A stretch of 64,000 nucleotides of DNA, from positions 5,634,001 to 5,698,000 of the forward strand of contig CP087965.1 in the NCBI GenBank assembly GCA_024703855.1. Direction: 5' to 3'. Shown here piece by piece: positions 25,315-34,589 of the stretch. The DNA is from Polaromonas sp. P2-4. GTDB lineage: Bacteria > Pseudomonadota > Gammaproteobacteria > Burkholderiales > Burkholderiaceae_C. The position numbers and the translations under genes are program-made. Under the pieces are notes generated by a model that was given only the letters and a program-made list of their open reading frames with translations, made no database searches and had not been told where the DNA came from. Numbering within the stretch: the first letter of the stretch is position 1; each line of letters begins with the position of its first letter.

Positions 25315-26969
25315 TCCGCTGCTCCTGCTTCGCGCACGGGGATCCGCACGTCGATCTGCGTCCCCTGCCCCGGCTGGCTGTCGATGTCAATGCTCCCCTT
25401 GAGCAGTTGCGCCCGCTCGCGCAAGCCCATCAAGCCGAGGGAATTGGGCTTGCGCGGCGCGGCCAGGGAGAAGCCCCGGCCGTTGTCGCGTACCCGCAGC
25501 ATGACGGCATCCGGAGTCCTGTCGATCTTTACCTCGGCCTGTGACGCCTGCGCGTGCTTGGCCACGTTGGCCAGCGACTCCTGCACGATACGGAAGACCG
25601 CCGTGGCGTAGGGCTCGCGCAGCTCCATCTCCTCATCGGCAGAGAGCGTGCAGGCCACGCCCGTGCGCTGGGTGAAGGTCTGGACCAGCCACTCGATGGC
25701 CGGCACCAGGCCCAGGTCATCCAGCAGCAACGGCCGCAGATCGGCAGCGATGCGCCGGGTTGCGGCCACCGTGGTGTCAAGCATGGCAACCATGTCGCCG
25801 AGCTTGGCTGCGGCCTTCTCGCAGTCCGACAGGTTGTCGCACACCCAGATCGTGTCCATCTTGAGGGCAGTGAGCGACTGCGCCAGTTCGTCATGCAGCT
25901 CCCGCGCGATGCGGGTCTTCTCGCCTTCGCGGATGGCCTGGGCCTCGGAGGCGAGAGTGCTCAACTCTTCTTGGGCGCGTACCCGCTCGGTGACGTCACG
26001 CAGGATCACGGTGAAGAGTTTGCCTTCAGCCATCTCGAGCTGCGAGATCGAGGCTTCCATCGGAAACTCCTCACCACCGGCTCGCTGCCCGTAAAGCACG
26101 GTGCCGTCGCCCATGCGCCGCGAGGTAATGCCCATGGCGGCAAAACGCTGGATGTGCTCGCCGTGGCTGGCACGAAAACGCTCCGGTATCAGCTTGTCCA
26201 ACGGCTCGCCCAGCGCCTGGTCACTCGGCCAGCCGAAGATTTTCTCGGCCGCCCGGTTGTACAGGACGATGCGCTGCGCCTCATCCACGGTGATGATGGC
26301 GTCCATCGCCGAGTCCAGCAGGCCGGACAGCCGGGCCGTGAGGCGTGCGTGCTCCTGTTCGGCCCGCAGCCGCTCGGTCACGTCGCGAAGGATCACGGTG
26401 AATAGCTTGCCCTCGCCCGTTTCGAGCTGGGAGATTGAGGCGTCCATCTGGAACTCCTCACCGTTGGCGCGGTGGCCGTAGACCACCGAGGAGCCGCCCA
26501 TGCGCCGCGAGGTGACGCCGGTGGAGCCAAAGCGCCTGACGTGGTCCCCATGGGCGGCCTGGAAGCGCTCGGGAATGAGCCGGGCCAGAGGCTGACCCAG
26601 CATTTGCGCCGTTGGCCAGCCGAAGATCTTCTCGGCCGCTCGGTTGTATAGGACGATGCGCTGCTCTTCGTCCACCGTGATGATGGCGTCCATGGCCGAG
26701 TCGAGCAGGCCGGCGAGCCGGGCGGCGCCGCCGTTCAGCGCATGCCCCGCGCGGCGCTGGACAACTTCACGGCCGGCATGGACGAGCGCGAGCGCGGCGG
26801 TGCCGGCCGCCAGCACCACGGCCACTGCAAACGCCGGGCCGGAGCGCCAGCCTGCCGCCAGAAACAGGCACGCCAGCAGCGCCAGTGTGGCCACCACAGC
26901 CAGGGCGAGCACCCCCGAAGGCGGCGGCGCAGCGGCCTCGTTTGCATGTCCAAGGGAAGAAAACGGCAC
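25311..26969 (-). CDS. PAS-PAS sensor histidine kinase, NarX/LuxR type
   Basis: 552 residues from GTG 26969. Two N-terminal TM helices (ALAVVATLALLACLFLAAGW and a second) leave almost no periplasmic loop. Two consecutive PAS domains (about residues 85-205 and 215-335) are near copies: both contain LLDSAMDAIITVDE, RIVLYNRAAEKIFGW and KLFTVILRDVTER. The HisKA_3 domain has H359 in ARELHDELAQSL, followed by an HATPase with NGRGFSL and LGLMGLRER. An intracellular redox, oxygen or ligand signal is likely. The PAS domains resemble FixL-like copies, but heme ligation cannot be judged by eye. The cognate regulator is coupled downstream. Confidence 0.93.
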   Translation of the reverse strand: MPFSSLGHANEAAAPPPSGVLALAVVATLALLACLFLAAGWRSGPAFAVAVVLAAGTAALALVHAGREVVQRRAGHALNGGAARLAGLLDSAMDAIITVDEEQRIVLYNRAAEKIFGWPTAQMLGQPLARLIPERFQAAHGDHVRRFGSTGVTSRRMGGSSVVYGHRANGEEFQMDASISQLETGEGKLFTVILRDVTERLRAEQEHARLTARLSGLLDSAMDAIITVDEAQRIVLYNRAAEKIFGWPSDQALGEPLDKLIPERFRASHGEHIQRFAAMGITSRRMGDGTVLYGQRAGGEEFPMEASISQLEMAEGKLFTVILRDVTERVRAQEELSTLASEAQAIREGEKTRIARELHDELAQSLTALKMDTIWVCDNLSDCEKAAAKLGDMVAMLDTTVAATRRIAADLRPLLLDDLGLVPAIEWLVQTFTQRTGVACTLSADEEMELREPYATAVFRIVQESLANVAKHAQASQAEVKIDRTPDAVMLRVRDNGRGFSLAAPRKPNSLGLMGLRERAQLLKGSIDIDSQPGQGTQIDVRIPVREAGAAD

Positions 26970-27092
26970 GGGTTCTTTCTTTCGGGACTATGCGGTAATC
27001 TTACAGCCCAAGCCGTCGCGGCCGGGTGGTGTCGGACGCCAAAGCCCACGATGCGTTCCCGCCTGGACTTAGTCAACAACTCACGCCTGCGC

Positions 27093-27106
27093 TTGATCCA
27101 CATCAA
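27093..27106 (+). promoter_or_regulatory. Perfect FNR/Anr box before a universal stress gene
   Basis: TTGAT-CCAC-ATCAA matches all ten consensus positions. With the box at -41.5, transcription would start near 27141, 31 bases before ATG 27172. The -10 region (27129-27134, CACACT) is weak, as expected for an activator-dependent promoter. Confidence 0.75.
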
Positions 27107-27171
27107 CAGCGCCGGGCTGCGGACGATCCACACTGCAAGCATCAGGCAACCAGTTACCAAGGAGCTGCATT

Positions 27172-27650
27172 ATGTACAAGCGAATTCTCGTGCCCATCGA
27201 CGGCAGCGAAACATCCAACAAAGCCCTGGTCGCAGCGTTGCAGTTCGCCAGGGATTTCGGCGGCCGGGTGCGGCTGGTCCACGTGGTGGACGAGCTGTCC
27301 TACCTGACCGGCAATGATCATTACGCAGGTTACTCGGAAGATCTCATCAAAATCATGCGCATGAAACGGGTACTAAAGTTCTCGACGATGCCATGGCAAT
27401 TGCCCAGGCCTCGGGGGTAGAAGCCGACTACATGCTGTTCGAATCCTTCGGGGAACGGCTGGGCAACGCGGTGGCCGATGCGGCCAAGCGCTGGAACGCC
27501 GACCTGATCGTTGTCGGCACCCATGGACGGCGCGGTCTTGGCCGCGTGCTTTTGGGCAGCGGCGCCGAGCAGATCGTCCGCCTGGCGCCGGTACCCGTGC
27601 TGGTGGTGCGCTCGCCGGAAAGTGAAAGCGGCACCAGGTCCGGGGCATGA
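27172..27650 (+). CDS. Universal stress protein (one frameshift)
   Basis: About 159 residues. MYKRILVPIDGSETSNKALV starts a classic single-domain UspA fold. A one-base loss near 27365 (MRMK|TGTKVLDDAMAIAQ) changes frame. The end has ADLIVVGTHGRRGLGRVLLG and VRLAPVPVLVVRS, including the G-x2-G-x9-G-S/T ATP-binding loop. It is directly preceded by a perfect FNR box. AAGGAG lies 8 bases before ATG. First of three consecutive usp genes on this strand. Confidence 0.9.
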
Positions 27651-27762
27651 GCCGACCGCACCTGCATTCATTGCACCACGTCAGCCACACCGGGGAGAAA
27701 CCCAGGCACCCCAGGTCACAGCCAGCACCCCGTTCACCGCGCCTCCATCCATGTCCGCGCAG

Positions 27763-27804
27763 TTGATCTGGATCAACCCCGGGGCTGGCGCCGCCCCCTA
27801 AGCT
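27763..27804 (+). promoter_or_regulatory. Perfect FNR/Anr box and promoter
   Basis: TTGAT-CTGG-ATCAA (27763-27776) matches all ten positions. TAAGCT (27799-27804) is centred 32 bp downstream. Predicted start near 27811, with ATG at 27830 behind AAGGAG. Confidence 0.8.
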
Positions 27805-27829
27805 GAAAGCCATCAATAAGGAGAAAAAA

Positions 27830-28273
27830 ATGTACCGCCGCATCCTTGTCGCCACCGATGACTCTACGCTTTCGAAGAAGGCCGTTCGCAGCGCGATCGA
27901 GCTGGCCGCCACCATTGACGCCACTTTGGTGGCGCTCTACGTCGTGCCGCGCTACCCGGTGAGCTACTTCGAGGGCGGCATTTCGATCTCGCCCCAAGAC
28001 GTCAGCCGCATCGAAAAACAGTGGGCCGAGAAGGGCCAGGCAATAGTCGATTCCGTACAGCAGGCAGCCCAAGCTGAAGGGGTGAAGGCCAGGGCCGTGG
28101 TAGCGCGTTCGGACCTGGTAGCCGAGTCAATCATGACAGCCGCGAAGAAACACAAATGCGACCTCGTCGTCATGGCGTCGCACGGCCGCAAGGGCATCAA
28201 GCGCGTACTGCTGGGAAGCGAAACCCAGCATGTACTGACCCACAGCAGCATTCCCGTGTTAGTGTTGCGCTGA
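27830..28273 (+). CDS. Universal stress protein
   Basis: 147 residues, intact. MYRRILVATDDSTLSKKAVR begins the Usp fold; the ATP-binding end is DLVVMASHGRKGIKRVLLGS, then THSSIPVLVLR. AAGGAG precedes ATG by 7 bases, and a perfect FNR box lies 54 bp upstream of the start. Likely induced at low oxygen together with the neighbouring usp genes. Confidence 0.96.
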   Translation: MYRRILVATDDSTLSKKAVRSAIELAATIDATLVALYVVPRYPVSYFEGGISISPQDVSRIEKQWAEKGQAIVDSVQQAAQAEGVKARAVVARSDLVAESIMTAAKKHKCDLVVMASHGRKGIKRVLLGSETQHVLTHSSIPVLVLR

Positions 28274-28298
28274 AACGGTTCACACTCAGGAGAAGAAA

Positions 28299-28721
28299 AT
28301 GAAAATCCTGTTCGCCGCTGACGGTAGCAAGTTCACCAAGAAGGCCCTGGCCTTTCTCGTCACCCACGAGAGCCTGGCCGGCCCCGAGGACGAACTGGTC
28401 GTTCTCAACGTGCAGCCACCCGTTCCGCCGCGCGTCAAGACCATGGTGGGCGCCGCTACCGTAAACGCCTACCACCGCGACGAGGCCAATAGGGTGCTGG
28501 AGCCCATCGAGCGCTTTCTCAAGCGCCACAAGCTGCAGTTTCGCACCACCTGGGTCGTCGGCATTCCCGCAACCGAGGTCGTGCGCGCCGCCAAGCGCGA
28601 GCAAGCGCACATGATCGTCATGGGCACCCATGGCCACGGTCTGCTAGGCCGTGCCATCATGGGCAGCGTGGCACAACGCGTGGTCACCGACAGCGAGATT
28701 CCCGTGCTGCTGGTCAAATAA
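28299..28721 (+). CDS. Universal stress protein
   Basis: 140 residues, intact. MKILFAADGSKFTKKALAFL at the start and MIVMGTHGHGLLGRAIMGSV near the end give the Usp ATP-binding loop. AGGAG precedes ATG. The gap to the previous usp gene is 25 bp, so both should share the FNR-box promoter at 27763. Nothing recognisable as a terminator precedes the Tn3 transposase end at 28763. Confidence 0.95.
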   Translation: MKILFAADGSKFTKKALAFLVTHESLAGPEDELVVLNVQPPVPPRVKTMVGAATVNAYHRDEANRVLEPIERFLKRHKLQFRTTWVVGIPATEVVRAAKREQAHMIVMGTHGHGLLGRAIMGSVAQRVVTDSEIPVLLVK

Positions 28722-28762
28722 AGCGTTTAGCAGCTGTAATGCGCCTGTTTTTCATCCGCCAG

Positions 28763-31695
28763 CTAAGCAAGCTTCTTCGCGGTTGAAGGCGTTTGACTCA
28801 ACAACATTTCCGCAAACCGCGATACGCCAAATTTGAACGTTCCCCGGAAGTTCACGTGCACGAAGTGGGCTGGCCCCATCCCGGCCAGCCAGGCATCCTC
28901 GATCTTCCGACCGGTCCGCCGCCAGTGCTCCACCATTTCCTGCATGCGATGGGTATTCCAGGCCAACACCAGGTTCGTCAGCAACGTATGCGAGCCGGAA
29001 ATCGCGATCATTTCGTCGCGCCGGCGGCCACGTTCGGGAGAAACCCTGCCGAAGTAGACCGCGCGCTGCAGCTCGTGCACCGACTCACCGCGGTTTAGGA
29101 TTGTGTGGATCTCCCGACGAAACGCGGTGTTGCTGAAGTAATCGCACAAAAACAGCGTGCGCAGCAACCGTCCAAGCTGATCTGCCGCACGATGCACGGG
29201 GTCTCCTTGCGCCGCACTGCCAAAACGTTGTAGGGCCACGTTAGCGCTGACCCGGCCACTGCGGATGGAGGCGGCCAGCCTCAGCAACTCATCCCACCCC
29301 TTGCGTATAGCTTCGAGAGAGACGTCACGCACCAGCACCTGGTCCAGTCCCGCGGGCGCCTCCAGACTGCGGGGCAGAAACAACTTTCGCTCGGCCAGGT
29401 CGCGCAGGCGGGGGCATAAGTCGAAGCTCAGTAGCTTGGAAATCGCCATGCCCGGGTTGGTGTCGCCGTGGGTGTCCACAGCCAGCAGTGACAAGCGCAC
29501 CCGCTCGGTGCTGTCGTTGTAACGAACGACGCCCTCGATCGCGGGGCCGGCCTGGCGCTCATTTAGAACAATCGGCTGGTCGTAAACAATGCCGTGTTGG
29601 TCCAGCACATGGGTGTAGACCCCCGCGGCATGGGTGCGACGCCGCGGATCGACCCGGGCGTTCCACAGATGCTTGGAAGCGTCCAGGCTCATTATGTCAC
29701 TGGAGGCTGTGTTGCCGCTGCCCCACAACTCGGCGATGGCGTGTTTGCCCTGAAACTCGACCACACGCGAATTGGCGCGGCGCAGTCGCCCTGATGCTTC
29801 CAATGCCCGCATCGCTACGGAGACGTGGTCAGGATCAAGCTGCGGCGTCATGGCGGCTATGCTCTTGGCGTCGATTTCGGTGCCGTGGGCGATCAGGGCG
29901 GCATATAGGGCCACCAGTTCACGCTCATCTTTTGCGCGCCGTGCCAACAAGATCTCGCTAAAGTTGGTCTGGGCATCCATCTCCAACAGCAAATCGGGAA
30001 ACTGAACGTCGCCGATCTGCTTGAACATCAGGTCGCGCGTGCGCTTCGGGTCGATCTCTTCGGGCAGGGCTTGGAGCGCCGGCAAGTGCAGCATGCCTTG
30101 AGCGTCGACGGTCAGTTTGCCCTGTTGCTTGGCTTCGGCCTCGGCTTCGAGGCCGGCATGAATGTGCTTGAGTAGCGGTTCGAGGAAGGCATCCGCTTCG
30201 GCGGGCAGACTCAGGATGGACAAATGGCGCTCCCGATCAGCACACCAATCCACCGGAGAGATCAGCATCTGGTCGCGTTCACGGTACGACAAACTGTGAT
30301 CGATCCAGACGGAGCCGCGCCGCAGGCTTTTGCGCAAACCGACCATGGCGCAGGCTTCCATCGCTTTCAAGGCCTTTGGCGGTCTGGGTCATCCACCAAC
30401 TCGCGCCAGGGCTTGTCGACCGGGAAGGCCTGATCCTGCGGGAGTTCGTTGAGCTTGCCGACGTAGATGTCCTTTAGCGATGTGAGCAGCTTCAAGCTGT
30501 TGTCATTGGGGCGCCCCTGAAAGTCCAAATCCTTCAGACTGCTCAGCAGCGCCCGCACCCGGGTGGGCTCTTCCGTCAGCATTTGCCGCACGCTGGCGGC
30601 ATGGCTGTTGTTGGACGGCTGCCCCACGTCGACTACCAGTTGGCCGATAGACGCCAAGCGCTCTTCGGCTGCCCGGCTGGTGTCGTCTACCAGCGCATTG
30701 ATGGAAACCAGGCGGTCACGATATTCGACTGAAGATCGCGCCTGACGCGCCTGGGTTTTGTCGTAGGCCTGGCGCACCAGGTCGGACACGCGCCGCCCTG
30801 ACTGGTAAATCACCATGTCCGTGAGTTCGAGCAAACTCACGCGTAAAAAGAACACCAGCTCAATGATTTGGCTCGAGTCGCTCAACTTGCGCGTTTTGGC
30901 GGGACGGCCGGCTTGCAGTGCCTGGGCATAGCCGCGCTGCTTTTCTAACGGAATGGTTTCGAAAGGCCAGGTATGGACGTCAAGATTTTTCAGGAACTTG
31001 ATCTTTTCAAGCGTCTCGGCAAGCGTGCTTGGACTGTGACGTTTGGGCGGGGTCTTGAGCCACTCCAATACCGTCATTGAGCCTCCTTCACGCGGCCCGA
31101 AGACCGTGGACGACAAACCCACGATGGATTTTGATGGGATCGCCGTCTGGACAATTTTCAGGATAACTGCGTCCACGCTTGCAAAGCATTTCCGTGCGAG
31201 ATCGTGGACTTAGCGGTCGCCAGGAATCAGCAGTTTTTGTTCATAAAGCCAGTGGTTGGCGGTCCCAACCAATTCGTCAAGAGAATTGACTTCGTTTGCC
31301 TGCGCGCTCAGGTAGACGACCAGCCGATCACTAGCGGTTTGGTCGACATCTTTGAGTCCGAGGTAGCCCTTGAGCCAGAGCTGATGCTCGTAAAGGGTTT
31401 GCCGCCGTGCGTATAAAGAGCGCAATGAGGCGATGGAGGGAGCGTGAGTCCCAAGCGCATCGCCAACATAATGCAGCAAGTTTTTAGGCAGCGTCGTAAA
31501 TCGGTCCAACGGACGGCCACAAGCCCGGAGAAATAGAAGCAGGACTGCAGTTGCGGCACGGCGATCAGCTCGAAATCGCTCATTTAGCGCAGCAACGTCG
31601 ACAGAAGACAGTCGGAAGTACTGTTGAACATCAAACTCGGAGAGGCGACTTGGCAGGGTGTCGGAGCCTACGTAACGGAATTCATAGTTGGCCAT
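28763..31695 (-). pseudogene. Tn3-family transposase (two frameshifts)
   Basis: Three collinear frames together give about 975 residues. 31695-31210 carries the N-terminal DUF4158 part (FDVQQYFRLSSVDVAALNER). 31176-30367 is the middle (MTVLEWLKTPPKRHSPSTLA). 30370-28763 is the DDE domain with SLDASKHLWNARVDPRRR, LAVDTHGDTNPGMA and ISGSHTLLTNLVLAWNTHRM. The frame changes at about 31205 and 30368. No resolvase and no typical 38-bp GGGG-starting terminal repeat were found, so this is probably a remnant rather than a complete transposon. It separates the usp genes from the PHB genes. Confidence 0.88.
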
Positions 31696-32194
31696 GAAAA
31701 ACCACCGAATGAGGACAATTTGCCAACTTTACCGGAAACGCCCAAAGCGTTGGAAGCCGCGCTGGAATCTAGGTTTTCAGCCTAACCGTGTCAATCTGCA
31801 CCGAAAGTACGATTACCCCTTGATTGACGCATTGACCGAAGGTCGACTTCTGCCTCTTGCAGCCTGTCATTCAGCGTCTTCTTGGCCGCCTCCAATTTCT
31901 CGCTGCTGCGCACAGTCCTGCACGCCAACGATCACTTGCCTGACGAGACGAGCGGAGTTAAGCTGGTTTAGGTAGTGGATTTCAAGGACATGGCTGCGGA
32001 ACGGTCCCGGGCCGCAGTCGCCGAGCCCAAGGTACATGCCGCCCACGAACTGGAGCTGGTGGTACTGGCCGCCCGACACGCCGCCTGGACGGCTGCAGCT
32101 ATGGCCGTTGCCTGGACGGCGACGAAGCCATCGATCTGCAGCGGCTCACAGACGCGACGTTGATCTCTTTACCCCAACCCCGAAAGGAATACCC
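31696..32194. other. Gap between transposase and phasin, no supported gene
   Basis: Contains a 20-bp match, inverted, to 2145-2164 (at 32035-32054), inside a frame reading HAAHELELVVLAARHAAW, which may be a gene scrap. No FNR box was found before the phasin start. No Tn3 inverted repeat was recognised. Confidence 0.35.
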
Positions 32195-32611
32195 ATGAGA
32201 ACCAAAACCGTCCGCCCCGCTTCGCCCGGGGAGGCCACAACCACAACAGCCGACGTCCTGGCGCCCTGGAACCTGTTGGGCGATCTTGGCCGCCAGCAGT
32301 TTGCGCTGGCAACTGAAAGCGCGTGCGCCATGTTCCGGGGCTCCGAAGCCATGCGAAAAGTCCAACAAGAGGCGGCGCACCACAGCTCGGAGCACCACGA
32401 GGCGGCAGCGCAAAAACTGCGCGGTCCGTGCGCGCCGGCCGAATTGCTGGCCATTCAGTCGGACCTGCTGCGTTTCGATATGCAAGAGGCCGCGCAGTAC
32501 TGGCAGCAGATGGCCGACGCCGCGCTCAAGGCCCAGTTAGAGATGATGGGCTGTGCGAGCCAAATTTTTAACGCCGGATCGAGCGACGATTCAAGCCGAC
32601 GCGAGCCTTAA
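32195..32611 (+). CDS. phaP: Phasin-family protein
   Basis: 138 residues from ATG 32195, with AAAGGAA upstream. Sequence: VLAPWNLLGDLGRQQFALAT, then CAMFRGSEAMRKVQQEAAHH and DLLRFDMQEAAQYWQQMADA. It is helical and amphipathic, with no TM segment or signal peptide. Phasin-like proteins cover PHB granules and control their number; the context next to phaC and phaB supports this. A truncated near-copy starts the window (3-155). A strong hairpin follows the gene. Confidence 0.82.
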   Translation: MRTKTVRPASPGEATTTTADVLAPWNLLGDLGRQQFALATESACAMFRGSEAMRKVQQEAAHHSSEHHEAAAQKLRGPCAPAELLAIQSDLLRFDMQEAAQYWQQMADAALKAQLEMMGCASQIFNAGSSDDSSRREP

Positions 32612-32637
32612 GCCAGTTCCGAGCCGCCTGGAACAGT

Positions 32638-32670
32638 CTGTGCCCTCCCCTCTTCGGGGGCCGGGCACAG
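32638..32670. terminator. Hairpin between phasin and phaC ends
   Basis: CTGTGCCC (32638-32645) pairs with GGGCACAG (32663-32670), and CCCC pairs with GGGG inside. It lies between convergent genes and could serve both, although no T-run follows. Confidence 0.55.
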
Positions 32671-32701
32671 TCCCGTGGGAGCCTGAAGCGGGTCAAGCCT
32701 C

Positions 32702-34453
32702 TCAGTCGAGGTGCACATAGCGGCCGGGCGCTGCCAGGGGCGCGCCCTCGAACAGCAGTCCATTGATCCGTGGGGGGTGGGCCGTACCCGACGAGTGCTT
32801 CCTCAGCCAGTCGTGCCAGCTGGGCCACCACGAACCGGCGCGCGGCTGGGCCGCGTCAAGCCAGTCCCGGGGCTGGACGGGCGCCTTGCCTGGCTCATGC
32901 GAGGCGAAGCGGTAGCTTGCCTGCGGATGCGCCTCGGGGCCGGCGGGCGGATTGACGATACCCACGTTGTGGCCGCCCGAGGTCAGCACGAAGCTGACCG
33001 GGCTGGAGGCCAGTCGGTGAATCTGGTACACCGACTGCCAGGGCGAGACATGGTCGCGCTCGGTCGCCACGACAAAAAGCGGCAGTTCGATGTCGGCCAG
33101 CCTCACCAGCTGGCCGCCCGCGTGGTAACGGCCCTCGGCCAGGTCGTTGTGCAGGTAGAGCTGGCGCAGGTATTCGCTGTGCATGCGTGCCGGCAGGCGT
33201 GTCGCATCGGCGTTCCAGGCCCGCAAGGCCGTCATCGGCGTGTGCGCCCCCATCAGGTACTCGTGCACGAGCTTTGACCATACGAGGTCCTTCGAGTTGA
33301 TCAGCTGGAAGGCGCCCGCCATCTGCCGCTCATCCAGGTAGCCCCCTCGGACATCAGGTCTTCGACGAACGCGATCTGACTCTCGTCGATGAACAGCCCC
33401 AGTTCGCCCGGCTCCTGGAAATCGGTCTGCGCCGCCAGCAGCGTCACCGTCTTCAGCGGATTGGGACTCCTGCCGGCCAAGGCCTGCCGCCGCGATGGCC
33501 AGCAGCGTTCCGCCAAGGCAGTAGCCCATCGCATGGATGGGCGTGCGCGGTCGAATCGCCTGCACCGCCTTGACGGCCTCCATCACGCCAATCTCAAGGT
33601 AGTCGTCCATGCCCAGGTCGCGATCGCTACCGTCGGGGTTCTTCCAGGACACCATGAAGACGGTGTGTCCCCGCTCCACCAGGTACTTGACCAGCGAATC
33701 GTCGGGCGTCAGGTCGAGGATGTAGTACTTCATGATCCACGAAGGAACGATCAGCACGGGCTCCGCATTAACCTTGGCCGTAGCGGGCTCGTACTGGATC
33801 AGCTCGATCAGCCGGTTCCTGAACACCACCTTGCCCGGCGTCAGTGCCACGCCCTGCCCGGGCCTGAAATGTTCGACGCCGCGCGGCTCGCCGTCGGTGA
33901 GCACAGCGAGCGCATCGCGCGACCAGTTGACCAAGCCGCTGGCAAGGTTGGTCGCGCCAGTGGCCAGCGTCTCTTTCAGCACCTGGGGATTGGTCGCGAC
34001 GAAATTCGAAGGCGACCACATGTCCAGCCACTGGCGCATGGTGAAGGCGGCCACGTCCTCATGATGCCTGGACACACCGCGAACGCCAGTCATAGCTTCG
34101 GCCCACCACTGCTGCTGCTGCAGGAAGGCCTGGGCCAGGGAGCTGAACGGCGGTGCATGCCACTCGCTTGGCGAGAAGCGGTTGTCCTGCGGCAGTGGCT
34201 CCACGCACAGGGGGCACTCGCCGTGCCAGGACTGCGGCGCGTACTGCAGCCACAATAACCATTTGCGCAGGGCGCTAGTGCCCAGGTCGGCCTGCTTCGA
34301 CGGCGAAACCAGCAAATGACTGAACCAGTCGGAATAGGCCAGCGTGACCGACGCCGGCGAAATGCCGTGCGCCAGCCGAGCCACCCAGAGCTTGAGCGGA
34401 AGGTCCAGCGGGGCCGGTGCATGCCCATCAGGACGGAAGTTGGAAAGCGCCAT
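32702..34453 (-). CDS. phaC: Class I poly(3-hydroxyalkanoate) synthase (two compensating frameshifts)
   Basis: 583 residues from ATG 34453. Features: N-terminal PhaC domain (AYSDWFSHLLVSPSKQ), LIVPSWIMKYYILDLTPDDS, the lipase-like box with catalytic Cys MGYCLGGTLLA, and C-terminal ATERDHVSPWQSVYQI (Asp) and LTSGGHNVGIVNPP (His). Between about 33470 and 33345 the correct frame is LKTVTLLAAQTDFQEPGELG, LFIDESQIAFVEDL, flanked by two compensating indels. It polymerises 3-hydroxyacyl-CoA on granules. An FNR-type box lies 68 bp upstream. It is convergent with the phasin. Confidence 0.93.
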   Translation of the reverse strand: MALSNFRPDGHAPAPLDLPLKLWVARLAHGISPASVTLAYSDWFSHLLVSPSKQADLGTSALRKWLLWLQYAPQSWHGECPLCVEPLPQDNRFSPSEWHAPPFSSLAQAFLQQQQWWAEAMTGVRGVSRHHEDVAAFTMRQWLDMWSPSNFVATNPQVLKETLATGATNLASGLVNWSRDALAVLTDGEPRGVEHFRPGQGVALTPGKVVFRNRLIELIQYEPATAKVNAEPVLIVPSWIMKYYILDLTPDDSLVKYLVERGHTVFMVSWKNPDGSDRDLGMDDYLEIGVMEAVKAVQAIRPRTPIHAMGYCLGGTLLAIAAAGLGRQESQSAEDGDAAGGADRFPGAGRTGAVHRRESDRVRRRPDVRGGYLDERQMAGAFQLINSKDLVWSKLVHEYLMGAHTPMTALRAWNADATRLPARMHSEYLRQLYLHNDLAEGRYHAGGQLVRLADIELPLFVVATERDHVSPWQSVYQIHRLASSPVSFVLTSGGHNVGIVNPPAGPEAHPQASYRFASHEPGKAPVQPRDWLDAAQPRAGSWWPSWHDWLRKHSSGTAHPPRINGLLFEGAPLAAPGRYVHLD

Positions 34454-34520
34454 GGAAGACCCCCGTTCGGTGGCAACGGCCACCCCAGCCGAATAGTTCC
34501 ACCTGCGCCGTATTTTCGGC

Positions 34521-34534
34521 TTGCGCAAGATCAA
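34521..34534. promoter_or_regulatory. FNR-like box between divergent phaC and Zn-ADH
   Basis: TTGCG-CAAG-ATCAA has one perfect half site. In the phaC direction AACTAT (34498-34493) is centred 32 bp away, so phaC is the likelier target; no comparable -10 is seen toward the ADH. Confidence 0.45.
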
Positions 34535-34589
34535 GTACAAGCCCAAGCAAGCCTCACCCGCCGGCAGGAGGATTGCGTACCATGTAGGC

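Noticed and set aside
28695..28721. Tn21-like terminal inverted repeat (AAATAAAGC...TTAG) at the end of the last usp gene
   Set aside because: The bases encode the normal Usp C-terminus (PVLLVK) and no matching repeat exists near 31700, so the likeness is coincidence.
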